Assembly: GCA_003024985.2 (NCBI GenBank)
Contig: PXIH01S0011613.1
Length of the DNA: 12,601 nucleotides
Source: Euperipatoides rowelli
Lineage: Eukaryota > Onychophora > Udeonychophora > Euonychophora > Peripatopsidae
Strand: one strand, 5' to 3'
The notes below the pieces were generated by a model. The model saw only the letters and a list, made by a program, of their open reading frames with translations. It did no database searches and was not told where the DNA came from. Made by a program: the position numbers and the translations under genes. This document shows positions 1 to 9,193 of the stretch, piece by piece. Every line of letters starts with the position of its first letter. Positions within the stretch are counted from its first letter, which is position 1.

Positions 1-1111
1 TGCCAGTTTTTATTTATTTTTTTATATTTTATATTAGAAAAATGCTTTTAAAGGTTTGATGCAATAATTAAAATCAAATGGTCTTCTACAAGAATTTCTA
101 CAAATTTCCTGAAGATTATTATTAAACAGTTTTGTTCAGGACCTTTTCCTTCCCACTGCTACATAAACTTTTTTTTTTTTTAAAAAAAAAATTAATTTAA
201 ACATTTTAACAAGTTAATAATATGCATTTGTAAACTAAATTTTACATTTTAATTTAAATGTTATCAAGATTTTAAAAATTAAATGTTAATATTTAAAATT
301 TGGGATAAAATTAAATCTATAAAAAGCTATTCCACATTGTGTCAGTTCATGTAGGCTTGATCATTTATTAGCCCAAGTACAGTATCTTATTACTAGGTAA
401 GAGGTTAGCAACCTTATTTTAGAGTAAAGAGCCATTGATCTTTTTTAAAATCCGATTGTACGCCTCTCTAATAAGTGTAAATACAAAATGTAACTTTAAA
501 AATTTTAATTTATTATAAACTGTACTATTATTTTACCACTTAGATTTGCAGTAGCTCCAGTAAAAGTGTTCATACAGTGACATTGAACTTGATTTCTTCA
601 ATTTTGCTTTTTTGTGTGGAAATGTCAAATTTTTAAAATATATAATTATTAAAATATTAAATAGGAAATTCATGAATTATACAGTATAAATACTTTCTAG
701 ACTTTCAGATCATTGTTAAAAGCTTATTTTGTTTAAATAATTTTTTTTTGATCCTAAGCTACAAATCAATTTTCTAACTTCATACATGGTTGCCGGCATA
801 TAGAATTGAGTGGCTAAATTTTGATTTACAGGAACATCATGACTAACTTGGATATTCAGCTCATCCATTTTTATGTAACTTTTTAAGAATATTTTCCATC
901 AAGCTGTTTTTTTTTTTTGGGGGGGGGGGGGGGGGATTTCATTATTTTAACTTTAAACTCTTCAAGAATTTGATCTACCTATAAAAATTTAAGTCTCTAT
1001 ATTAATTAGCATTTTACTTAGCAAAATGTATTTTGTATTTATGCTGTGAGTTTTTTTTTCACTTCAATTTACTGAAATATTTATTTCAATATATTTATTC
1101 CACTTTTGCAG
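1..1111 (+). other. Intron sequence upstream of the first visible exon
   Basis: This stretch has no convincing exon. It ends in an acceptor (TTTTGCAG, AG at 1110-1111) that opens the first visible exon in phase 0, so it is taken as the 3' part of an intron whose donor is outside or not identifiable. It is AT-rich with long T runs, a hAT-like repeat end near 398 and a T12-G17 homopolymer junction at 907-935. Confidence 0.6.
398..450. repeat. hAT-like repeat end
   Basis: The segment GAGGTTAGCAACC followed by a T-rich stretch and AGTAAAGAGCCAT resembles the first bases of common hAT-derived repeats, and it is related in pattern to the MITE end at 7304. No partner end was found; a GGTTGCCGG near 788 is too weak. 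It is likely a truncated copy. Confidence 0.3.
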
Positions 1112-1301
1112 ATATTTGATTCAGAAGTGGAGCTAAAAAGAAATTTGAAAGTATTGAGGACAATTGACAATGTAGATATTGACCAACAGGCTAAACTCCA
1201 TCATACAAGATCTGAGGCTTTAGGGTCTGAATTATGGCAAATGTCTTCTGTCCTGAATAATGTTGGAAAATTGATTGATGGTCAAGTAAAGGCCGGTGAA
1301 G
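1112..1301 (+). CDS. Exon 1 of the visible part: beta-strand-like segment
   Basis: The exon runs from acceptor TTTTGCAG to donor G|GTAAAT and encodes residues 1-63 plus the first base of codon 64 (phase 0 in, phase 1 out). It opens IFDSEVELKRNLKVLRTIDN and continues with a hydrophilic stretch containing one tryptophan. The alternation F-x3-V-x-L-x3-L-x-V-x3-I suggests beta strands. It resembles, from general knowledge only, short repeated units found upstream of EAR repeats in some large secreted invertebrate proteins. The second half (HHTRSEALGSELWQMSS onward) could be helical. There is no cysteine. The link to the next exon is supported by the matching phase and a short 87-base intron. Confidence 0.72.
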
Positions 1302-4300
1302 GTAAATAATGTTTATAACTTAGCCCATCTGCATAATGTCTTAAGATATTTGATATAATTTTTGATATACCATTTTTTTTCTTTACAGAAACTGCAGTCC
1401 TTTTTGCTTATTTAGATCCAATATTCATCATGTCCAGTGAATCTACTACCAGAATTTTCACCTCATTAGGGGATTCCTCCATCGCTTACACATGGACCAC
1501 AGACTTCCCCCAAAATTGTTATCTCAATCCATCTTGCCTCTGTTATAAAACTCTTAAGTATTTCATAACTACTGATGCACAGGATGATATTTTTTTGCAA
1601 ATAGATGATTATGAGTTTCCAGGTCGTATTTTCCCTTTCAATGTTCCAGAGAAAAATGTTTCTATTTGGTTAGAAACTACAAGTGTTAGTTCAAATTTAA
1701 TATGTAACGCTCCAAACACCATACCTGAAGATACATATGTAAAGACTTTGGATGGAGAGTTTCTTCATGTTAGCAGTCGATTATCATCTTCATTTGTTTC
1801 CGATGCTAAAGTATTCATTATAGATTCTGTTATGTATATGGCAATAGCAAATTATTTTGACAAAACTAAAGGTAACTTTTAATGTGGATGGATTACTTTT
1901 GTAACTATATTAATATTGTTTTTTTTTAATACTTTCAATTTTTTTTTTTTTTAAATGTAGAATCTACTGATATAAACAGTGCCATTTTCATTTATAATTC
2001 CAATTCTGGTAATTGGAAACTACATCAAGAAATTTCCACCCATGGAGCAATCTCATTGGATGTTTTACATAAAGACAGTGATGTCTATCTTAGTATTGCT
2101 AATCAGTTTGACACCCGTAGAAAAACTTTTGAAGTTAATTCCGCTATCTATAAATGGCATCATAATCAGGTAATTTATTTAATATTCAAATATGAATTTT
2201 TTAGGTATTTAGCACTACTTATAAAATGATATTTCACAAAAGTCGCCTTCGGCAATTTTTCTTGGGCAAAACAAATTCCATTCAAAGTTGTCTATGAATC
2301 CCCAAAGTTAATGGGTTTAAATTTAATTTTAAAAAAAATGTGCATTTACAGTATATTTCATAAAGAACATTTGGCTCCAAAATGCTTTCGCTGATTTAAA
2401 TCTTACTTCAATGCTTATTATAAACCATGGATTCTATATGCAAATTAAATCCAATTCATAAAGTACACAGCATAATATATACATAAATTTTAATATTAAA
2501 TTGAATTGGATAAAAGGTGAGTTGAAGTGTTCAGATTATAAATTTGACTTATACCCTGTAGGTAAGTAAATATAAAGGTGTGATTTACTGGTACCTCCTT
2601 GGACATATTTTGTATTTTCACATAACCAGGGGTAGAATAACCACTGGATTGACATATTGGGGCCCTGGGCACAAAAAAAAAATATGGGGCCCCCCCTAAT
2701 CCAGAAAGGGGTCTTGGGGAATAACCTCCAATGGGGTCCTGGGGCAGAGGCCTGGTGGAAAAATTTTTTTTAATTAATTTAAAGGCTTTTAAATTTTTTT
2801 TTTCACTGACTACTTTTCCAGAATTGGAAATTTTTTTGCACTACTTCCAAGAAACACTTTTTACTAAATTTGAATAGGATGATTACAGGTAATAGACTTC
2901 AATTTATTAGAGTTGGTTGTACCGGTATCTCTCTATATCAACTTAATAGGTTAATGTAAAAAAAACTTCTAGTTAACACTAAAAAATTATTTGTTGTATA
3001 ACCTGAATGTTATAGTTGATCAGCTATTTTGACCTGTAAATGGATTGGGATGGGTTAATTAAATTCAGGTTCTACCTCAAAGTGAAATTAATAGGGAATT
3101 CAAATTAAAACCTGATAATTTTCCATCGGGTAGAATGTCAGCTAATGTTATGCTTCCCCCTTTTTTTTTTTCTGTGTAAATTAAATCTAAAGTGCTAAAT
3201 AAAATTCCCATTTTTTGATTAAGTTCTATGTAAATAATTTCATTTGTGTTTTTTCAGTTTGAACTGTCTCGCTCTGTGATCACCAAGACTGCTAGTGATG
3301 TCATCTCTCTGAAAGCTGGAGATAAAGCTTTCATTATATTTGCTAGTGAGAAATCTGCAGAATACCCACATTATAACTTAAACGTTAAATATAGAGAAAC
3401 AGTAGATATATATTTATATGAGGACTACACTAAAACATTTGAAATGGTTCAGAATCTTCATGTCTACGGAGTCACCTATATGGATACTTTTTCAATCAAA
3501 GGTAAAACTAAACTATGAAGCGTATAAATCTCTAGATGGGAGGATGAATAGCCATGGCAGTCTTAGAATGACTTTAGAATGTTTTTTTTTAAGCTAGCTG
3601 TTCAACTTAACTTTAAAGTTTTAGCCTAGCTCATCTAATGTTGTTGTGCTGTTTTTAATTTCTAGAATTTTCATGTTACTCATTCCAGAATTAATATCAG
3701 TTATCAGTGCTACTCTCTGACTAGTTCATATTAAGGTTTGCAGATTGCCCAAGCCCATCAATATTTGTCATCACACAAATTTTAATAAAATGACAAACAT
3801 TTCAATATGCTTAGTCTGTGTAGGAGAGTATAACCCTAGTCTGTAATTTATTAATGGGAAGGTATGTAGCCTATAAAAAATTTCTATCCATACCCCTAAA
3901 AGTTTTAAAAAATTGACTGACCAAATTCTTCAAGTTTACTTTCAACATATCTTCTGAGTCATTTTAAAATAATTCCCATTTGTTCCAAAGTCCACACTCT
4001 CTGCCACCATCTTTAAAAAATGATCATAGACAAGTCTGTTCAGATCAATTTTTTAATGGCACTTATTTTAGTTAGATCATGAAATTCTGCCCACTTATGT
4101 AGAAATAAAAACAAAAGGGGGTGGCTCTAATGATTTTACAACATAGTATGAGTAGTGACTTAAAATACCTTTCATGTTAACCTACAAATTAATGTAACTG
4201 AAAAATGAATGAAAACTAAATTCTATTTTATAAATCTCGATCCACTTCCTCTAACCTTAACATTAAAAGCTAAAAATGATAATTGGTTTAAATCTCCATT

Positions 4301-7300
4301 TGTATTAGCCTACAAAAAAAATGGTAATCATTATGGTGATGAATGATGTAACTAGCAAATTTAAACCTAGAAGTGCTGTAATAAGTTAAAATTTAATTGC
4401 AATTCACTTTAACCGGCTAAACATCCTTTTTAGAATTTTTTTTGAATAACTAAAACCGCAAAGATACATAAATTATCTTTAAAAAATGCATTATAATTTA
4501 TAAGCCCATTTTTTTAATTTGTATTAAATGGACAATTTTGTAACTAATGTATTTTGGGTTTTTTTTTGTAGGTGATGTATTCTTAGCACTTCTTAGTGAA
4601 CATCAAGAAGTCCTAGTTATATTACAATACAGAGGTTATTCTAGATTTGTGGAATACTTGAAAGTTCCTTCAGTTGGTATAATGTCTATGCAATCCTATC
4701 ATTTCCAAAACCATGTTTTTGTTATTCTTGGTACAGATTCCAAAATATCTGTTCTTGAAGCAATTATCAAAGGACAAAGTGAAAGTAAGTGTCCCTTTTA
4801 CACTGATAAAAAATATATATATAATTTTCATTTGAGAAAAATTGTTACAATAATTTGTCTTTTATATACTTGTCATTTACTGAATTAATTCAGTAAATTA
4901 CAGAACAAATCCTTTGGATTTTTTCCTTGAGTTCTATCTTTGCTTGACTATATTCTAATTTATTGTAATTTGAGTTTTGGCAATTTTATTGTATCTTTCT
5001 TTACTACCATCTCACCTCTCCGGTGGGACCCAATCTCCCCCCCCCCCTCTTTGGCCTTTCCCTCATCATGGTGGAACTTCAGCCAGCCAGCCTGTTAAGA
5101 AACAAAGGATCCAGAATGAATATTTATATTAATTTATCAAAATTTATACTGTAAAAGCTACTTAAATACTGCATAAAACACTAAGTTAAAGCTACCTAAC
5201 GATGACAGTTCTGCAATTTTGATAGCGGAAAGTAAAGAAATCCTAGTTACTGCTTTCACACTTGGAGGCGCTCTTCAGCAATTACATCAGCTTCATCTAC
5301 ATGAGGGTTGCCGACTCAGACCTATCAAATTTTAGTAAACGTTCAAAAATCACCTAGCAACTAACCCATAAAGTGTTGCAGAGCGAGATTAAAGGCAGAA
5401 AACATCAAGTTCTTTGGTTCTAAACTAACCCCTCTAAATTTTATCAAATTTCAAGAGGATTGAGAAGCGATGGAAGAACCGAAGCATTAGAGGGACATCC
5501 ACCGATGCATCACCATCCAAGCAGTGAACCCAGTATTAATTTCCTCTCGTCCAACATCAACTCTAGTTTTTAACCCACAATCAGACTACATAATAGAATT
5601 ATTATTTTAATCATACAGTAGCTTTAAGAAATTTTTCCAACATCGTAGTTACTCAGCGTTCCAGATTCGTATCCAGAGTTCCAGTTATAGACAGTTTCCT
5701 GTTGAATCCTTCAAAAATTTATTCCACCCCCGCCCCAAGTAACCCAAAACAGACTTTAAGAACTCAAATTTTATCCCTTGTTTTTGCCCAATCCCCTTGG
5801 GTTAGTCCCTCCCACTCTACCCCTGTCTTTCCATCACTTCGATGTTTAATCAAAGTTCAATATCACCTGGTCAACTGACATGATGCAGTTATTATTTGAA
5901 GTAGTGATTAAAGGTTAAATGTAACTATTTTTAAAAAATTTTATTTGATTTTCAAAGATAATTACTAAAAAATACCAATGGAAAAAAATATAAAATGCAT
6001 AAGCCTAGTTATTTAAAGATAAATTTGACTATTGCTATCCTCAGTCTGAGATTACAAATTGAAGATTTCACACTTTTTTGCATCTCAGATTAATTTGATA
6101 AGTCTCTACAGCTGTTTTCTTTGTAATGATGTAACATGTAAATAGAGGTATGTTCAACTTGTATACTTAGTCCATAGGATTTTCAGCTTTAACCTGACAA
6201 AGATTGCAAATATTATATAGTAAGTATATGGCAAGCTGTATTCATTTCTACTCTGACATCACAAAATATCTCCCTGGTGTATACAGTGGACAATGTTTAA
6301 GGGGGAGGAGCTAAAGACAATTTTAAAAATTGAGTTGTAAATAAATTTTCTAATATTTTTTTACTAAATCTTTTAAAAATCAATAATATAAAATTGACCC
6401 TTTAAACGTTTTTTGCCATTTTATCTTGTTAAAATTTCCAAGTTCGAACTCTAAAAAAATTATGTATTTTTCACTAATACTTGAACAACTTGAAATTTCC
6501 CATAAAAAGGCAGCACATTTTTAAAATGTGTCATTTCCTTATAGTAAATAAATCACTAAAGTTCAATGAAATGTAATGCATCAATTCATTAGCAAATATT
6601 AAATTAGTTAAAAAACATGGAAATGATGCTTTTAACCACTTTTTATGAGCAGCTTTACACGGAGTTTTACAACTTCCATTTTTTTTTTCAATCTTAAACT
6701 GTCACTTCGCTTTTTTTTTTTCAAACTATCTTCCAATGAAATGCTTAAATTTATTTGGTTTAATGAAACTTAAATAGTTTCAAAGAAGACGCGTGCTATT
6801 TTTTTCATCTAAAGATCAAATATCTCCATTGTAGTACTCAACAGTAAGATTAAGTGGCATTTCTGTATTTTGGTGGTAGTTTTTTAGGTCATTTGGTTCA
6901 ACATGACTGCAACCACCAAGGTGTGTTGATTGTTTTTTTTTTTTTTTGCAATTTACATGATTAGTGACCTTATTTTTAAAATGATTCCCCTACCTGTTGA
7001 ATGTTTTAAATATTTTGGCAAGCAATAGTTTACAGCAAACTTTTTGCATTTTCATTTATGTACAGTGTGTATAACAAGCAACTGCAAGTAGAAACTGTGT
7101 GTATATTTACATGAGGGAAAGAACTACAAAACCAGACTATAAACAAGACAAATAGTGACACAGTTACTATCCCACCTAAATCTGGACATCTGGTCACTTT
7201 AATAATTTACTTCTATTAGGCCCATAATCTCCCGTCCTTTAGTGGAAAAAATAGGAACGATCAAGAAAAGAAAATCAAACTATTAAAAAAACATGTATTA

Positions 7301-8149
7301 GGACAAGGGTAGCCAACTTGTTTATGGCAATCATCAACTTTTTTACATTTAAGTCATGAGATACCGTGGCCAAAAAAACGTAACGGCTTCCTCCAACTAC
7401 AATTTAACTATAAAGAAATGTCTTCTTCAAATTTGCCATGAAAAGTAAAACTATTAAAATGTTTTTAGTCATTTCATATTAAACTTTCTTTTTACTGAAG
7501 GATTTTGATTGATATGGTTGGAATCAATTGAAAATACTTAAAATCTATCTTTTGGCCACTCCTGTTATAGGGAATTGCCCAGTCTCTTCCATTTTGTTCT
7601 TTGAAATGTTTTTTGCACTTGAGTATATAGAAAAAATTGGATGGCCTAAGCAGTTTTTTTTTGTTTATAGTTAAAATTATTCTTTTGTTTTATGGCAGTC
7701 AATTGGAATCATCAAAATCCAAAAGAATGATGTATAAACATCACCAATATGGCTTAACAAATGGTAATAATTAAGACCTATAAACAAAACTTGTTTTTGC
7801 ACATTTTTATTTTTACAATAAACATAACTTGATAATTTTAAAGATCTACAATGATATTTTGACCTTTATTTTTGTTTTTATTGATTCCATTTTTTTTATC
7901 GTAGGTCTTGCAAGTGGAAATTGTGTTGACCATGCCAATAGAATAATTCCAAACAATACAAATTACAGTCCTTATGGTTATGACCCTTGTAAAACTTGTG
8001 TATGTAAGAATGGGAAACCAGAAAATTGTTTAACTTATACTTGTATGGAAACTAAAAATTGTTTAACTACTAAAGTGGATGGAAGGTGTTGTCCTATTTG
8101 TACAAATACAGGCTATGTACATACTGTAAAGAGAAGACGAATTGACTAA
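1112..8149 (+). CDS. 3' part of a split gene: EAR-repeat protein with C-terminal VWC domain (six exons)
   Basis: Six exons (1112-1301, 1389-1871, 1961-2169, 3258-3501, 4572-4784, 7905-8149) join in phase into 527 codons and a TAA stop; 5' exons and the start codon lie outside the window. In window numbering, residues 1-64 are a beta-strand-like hydrophilic segment, 65-187 an unassigned region with four cysteines, 188-444 about five EAR/EPTP-like repeats, and 453-512 a ten-cysteine von Willebrand factor C domain followed by a basic tail (KRRR). EAR repeats form beta-propellers in extracellular proteins such as LGI and TSPEAR; VWC domains bind ligands or other matrix proteins. A secreted adhesive or matrix role is therefore inferred. 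No transmembrane segment is visible in this part. Intron phases are 1,1,0,1,1. The gene identity is not recognised. RNA evidence is lacking, but the shared phase and domain continuity make the exon chain strong. Confidence 0.85.
1389..1871 (+). CDS. Exon 2: four-cysteine region and start of EAR-like repeats
   Basis: Acceptor TTTACAG and donor AAAG|GTAACT bound a 483-base exon, phase 1 on both sides, encoding residues 64-225. Residues 65-187 match no domain I recognise. They are rich in beta-formers and S/T and contain cysteines at 107, 113, 115 and 169, which could form two disulfides; an N-glycosylation sequon (NVS) lies at 153. From residue 188 the sequence turns into the first EAR-like unit, with the hallmark strand VMYMAIANYF (compare the family's YLAVAN core). 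A beta-sandwich or two degenerate propeller blades are both possible for the first part. Confidence 0.82.
1961..2169 (+). CDS. Exon 3: the best-conserved EAR-like repeats
   Basis: Acceptor AATGTAG follows a long T tract; donor is CAG|GTAATT. The exon (phase 1 in, phase 0 out) encodes residues 226-294. It completes unit 1 (NSAIFIY) and holds unit 2: WKLHQEISTHGA, then VYLSIANQFD, then NSAIYKWHHNQ. This is the classic EAR order: a Q-x-I-x-T-x-GA strand, a YLxxAN strand, and an S-A-I-Y-x-W strand. This is the clearest family evidence in the window. The reading frame used has no ATG near its start. A different frame over the same bases stays open longer but gives no domain. Confidence 0.85.
2170..3257 (+). 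other. Intron between exons 3 and 4, with repeat-like DNA
   Basis: This 1088-base GT-AG intron starts GTAATT and ends TTTTTTCAG. It contains an imperfect inverted repeat around 2390-2547 and a GGGGCCC-rich repeat block at 2627-2760, listed separately. No further in-phase exon is evident. Confidence 0.75.
2627..2760. repeat. GGGGCCC-rich interspersed repeat, possible hAT-type element end
   Basis: Inside an AT-rich intron the composition jumps to G/C-rich. The block starts CAGGGGTAGAATAACCA, which resembles hAT transposon ends. It then has three related motifs: TGGGGCCCTGGGCAC (about 2658), TGGGGCCCCCC (about 2685) and TGGGGTCCTGGGGCAG (about 2732). Similar wording is common in animal DNA transposon derivatives. 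I could not find a matching right end, so the type is uncertain. Confidence 0.4.
3258..3501 (+). CDS. Exon 4: EAR-like unit 3 and start of unit 4
   Basis: Acceptor TTTTTTCAG and donor AAAG|GTAAAA bound a 244-base exon, phase 0 in and phase 1 out, encoding residues 295-376. Unit 3 starts FELSRSVITKTASDVISL, continues with the hydrophobic strand KAFIIFASE and ends with VDIYLYEDYTK. Unit 4 starts TFEMVQNLHVYGVTYMDTF. The order of strands is that of EAR repeats, but the A-N signature is replaced by F-A-S and an extra loop (SAEYPHYNLNVKYRE) is inserted, so these blades have drifted from consensus. Confidence 0.82.
3502..4571 (+). other. Intron between exons 4 and 5
   Basis: This 1070-base GT-AG intron starts GTAAAA and ends TTTTTTGTAG. 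It is AT-rich with T and A runs. I see no exon, RNA gene or clear mobile element in it. Confidence 0.75.
4572..4784 (+). CDS. Exon 5: EAR-like units 4 and 5, end of the propeller
   Basis: Acceptor TTTTGTAG and a consensus donor GAAA|GTAAGT bound a 213-base exon, phase 1 on both sides, encoding residues 376-447. It completes unit 4 (DVFLALLSEH, VILQYRGY) and encodes unit 5: FVEYLKVPSVGIMSM, HVFVILGTD, ISVLEAIIKGQ. Repeat hallmarks are weak here, but strand spacing matches the units before it. The repeat region ends at about residue 444, just before the VWC exon. Confidence 0.8.
5037..5760. repeat. GC-richer block resembling the tail of a transposable element
   Basis: This block stands out from the surrounding AT-rich intron by higher G+C and fewer homopolymers after its initial C11 run. 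It contains wording typical of non-coding tails of invertebrate transposable elements, such as TTTTATCAAATTTCAAGAGG (about 5438) and GGACATCCACCGATGCATCA (about 5492). It has no open reading frame of note. A short matching inverted pair (TTAAAGCTAC near 5185 and GTAGCTTTAA near 5618) might mark ends. Borders and element class are inference only. Confidence 0.35.
7304..7564. mobile_element. Probable hAT-type MITE (non-autonomous DNA transposon relic)
   Basis: The left end reads CAAGGGTAGCCAA and the reverse complement of the right end reads CAGGAGTGGCCAA: 10 of 13 positions agree and both resemble the hAT end consensus CAGGGGTGGCCAA. The flanking 8-mers, TATTAGGA (7296-7303) and TTATAGGG (7565-7572), agree at 5 of 8 positions, as expected for an old 8-bp hAT target duplication. 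The 261-base interior is AT-rich and non-coding. The coincidence of ends and target site makes this more than a chance match, though it is degraded. Confidence 0.55.
7905..8149 (+). CDS. Exon 6 (last): von Willebrand factor C domain and stop
   Basis: The exon begins after acceptor ATCGTAG in phase 1 and ends at TAA (8147-8149), encoding residues 447-527. Ten cysteines lie at 453, 475, 478, 480, 488, 493, 499, 508, 509 and 512, giving the VWC signature C-x2-C-x-C in the middle and GRCCPIC at the end. Ten cysteines set it apart from the eight-cysteine single-domain VWC (SVWC) peptides of arthropods. Two sequons (N463, N466) suggest glycosylation. The last 15 residues are linker-like and end KRRRID; the basic cluster may be a processing or heparin-binding site, which is inference. 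A phase-1 domain exon fits exon shuffling of extracellular modules. Confidence 0.92.
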
Positions 8150-8440
8150 ATTAGAAAAAAAATATGTAAATAGTTATCAAATACCGTACTGTTTAATTTA
8201 AAAAAAATCTCATTGAATCGACTGGATTTACTAATATTCCTTGTTAAACTATCTTTTTAAAAAACCTCTATTTAAGGAAAAAAAAAAATTAATCCCATTT
8301 TTGGGTTTAAAAAAAAATTTTTTTTTAAATAGTATTGTATATGCTTGTACATAGAATGTTAATTGTTATCTATAATATATAGCAGTGAATTATATATACA
8401 ATATCTTGTTGAACAATAAATGTTATTTCTTTTGAAATTG
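8150..8440 (+). other. 3' untranslated region
   Basis: AT-rich sequence with A and T runs follows the stop codon up to a canonical poly(A) signal. The exact cleavage site is not known. The end given is 20 bases after AATAAA, within the usual range. Confidence 0.6.
8415..8420 (+). terminator. Poly(A) signal AATAAA
   Basis: A canonical AATAAA lies 266 bases after the stop codon and is followed by T/G-rich sequence (TGTTATTTCTTTTG), as expected for a cleavage and polyadenylation site. Confidence 0.65.
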
Positions 8441-9193
8441 TTTTTAATTAATCAACCAACACTCCCACCTCTTATAGTAGATGGTTTTACATTATTTTCA
8501 CCCTTTCCTGGTCTAGCTAAAAATGGTAGTCTTAATCACCTAATTTTTATATTTTCTAAAATGTCAATCTTATTTAAAGAGACCTATGTTAAGCGTTTAA
8601 TTACATGGTTTGAGTTTAATGTGAATACCATACACATTACGCACAAAATTAGACAATCAAATTTAATCGACTCTTGAAAATAAGTTATGCAAACACTCCT
8701 AATTTTTAATACTTTAAACAGCTCTGCTAAGTTTATTCAGTAAGATTTTGTGAGGAGGAATTGTAAGTGGTAAGAAAGCATCCAAATTGGCTAGGATAAA
8801 ATTAAGTGTACAATTAGATAAATTCATCATTTAGGATGAAACCTATAAGTAAAATGGCGTTGCCAAGCATGTGGGCCTAAGTGCTATTTACATTAAATTG
8901 AAAGAAACCCAACCACGAGACATTACCAAGGTTAGAATCACCATGCTTATAGCTTGGTATAATTACGTTGTTTTCTTAATGTCTTGATTAGACAATTTAA
9001 ACATTTAGACTAATCCTATTTCTCTATAGGATTTATGGATATTTGTTTCTGTCCTGGTGTGCTGCAAATCTTTCAATCCAGTTTTTTCTTTTTTCTAACT
9101 TTATCAACAGCAAATCAGTTATCTGTAAAATCTGAGTCAAATTCATTTTCAAAACTTTGAATTAGCTGTCTAAAATTTCAAGGAGTGGTAGGT
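8441..9193. other. Intergenic, no recognised gene
   Basis: AT-rich sequence after the gene's poly(A) signal. A plus-strand stretch at about 8420-8677 stays open for 85 codons but shows no firm domain or splice context. Nothing else was identified. Confidence 0.5.

Larger units (their letters stand above)
4785..7904 (+). other. Long last intron with transposon-derived DNA
   Basis: This 3120-base intron starts GTAAGT and ends TTTTTATCGTAG, separating the propeller exon from the VWC exon. It has a C11 run at 5037-5047, a GC-richer repeat-like block to about 5760 and a hAT-like MITE at 7304-7564. An additional phase 1-1 exon could hide here, but none was recognised. Confidence 0.75.

Noticed and set aside
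832-874. Possible 43-base exon upstream of exon 1 (acceptor TTTACAG, donor GTAACT)
   Set aside because: It is open in the frame that would join exon 1 in phase (ending LIHFY), but its length and weak donor make chance likely, and no domain supports it.
1979-2173. 64-codon hydrophobic open frame overlapping exon 3
   Set aside because: It is a shadow. The frame set by splice phase at 1961 encodes clear EAR-like repeats, while this one gives no domain.
6440-6450. AGTTCGAACTC resembling a tRNA or SINE B box
   Set aside because: No A box at the right distance, no cloverleaf and no SINE tail, so it is a chance palindrome.
7905-8149. Eight-cysteine SVWC peptide or small venom-type peptide as an independent gene
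   Set aside because: It has ten cysteines, begins at a spliced phase-1 acceptor with no signal peptide of its own, and joins in frame to the exon before it.
8420-8677. 85-codon plus-strand open frame after the poly(A) signal
   Set aside because: A stretch LPPLIVDGFTLFSP vaguely recalls the segment before the reverse transcriptase domain in LINEs, but nothing after it fits and the start overlaps the AATAAA signal.
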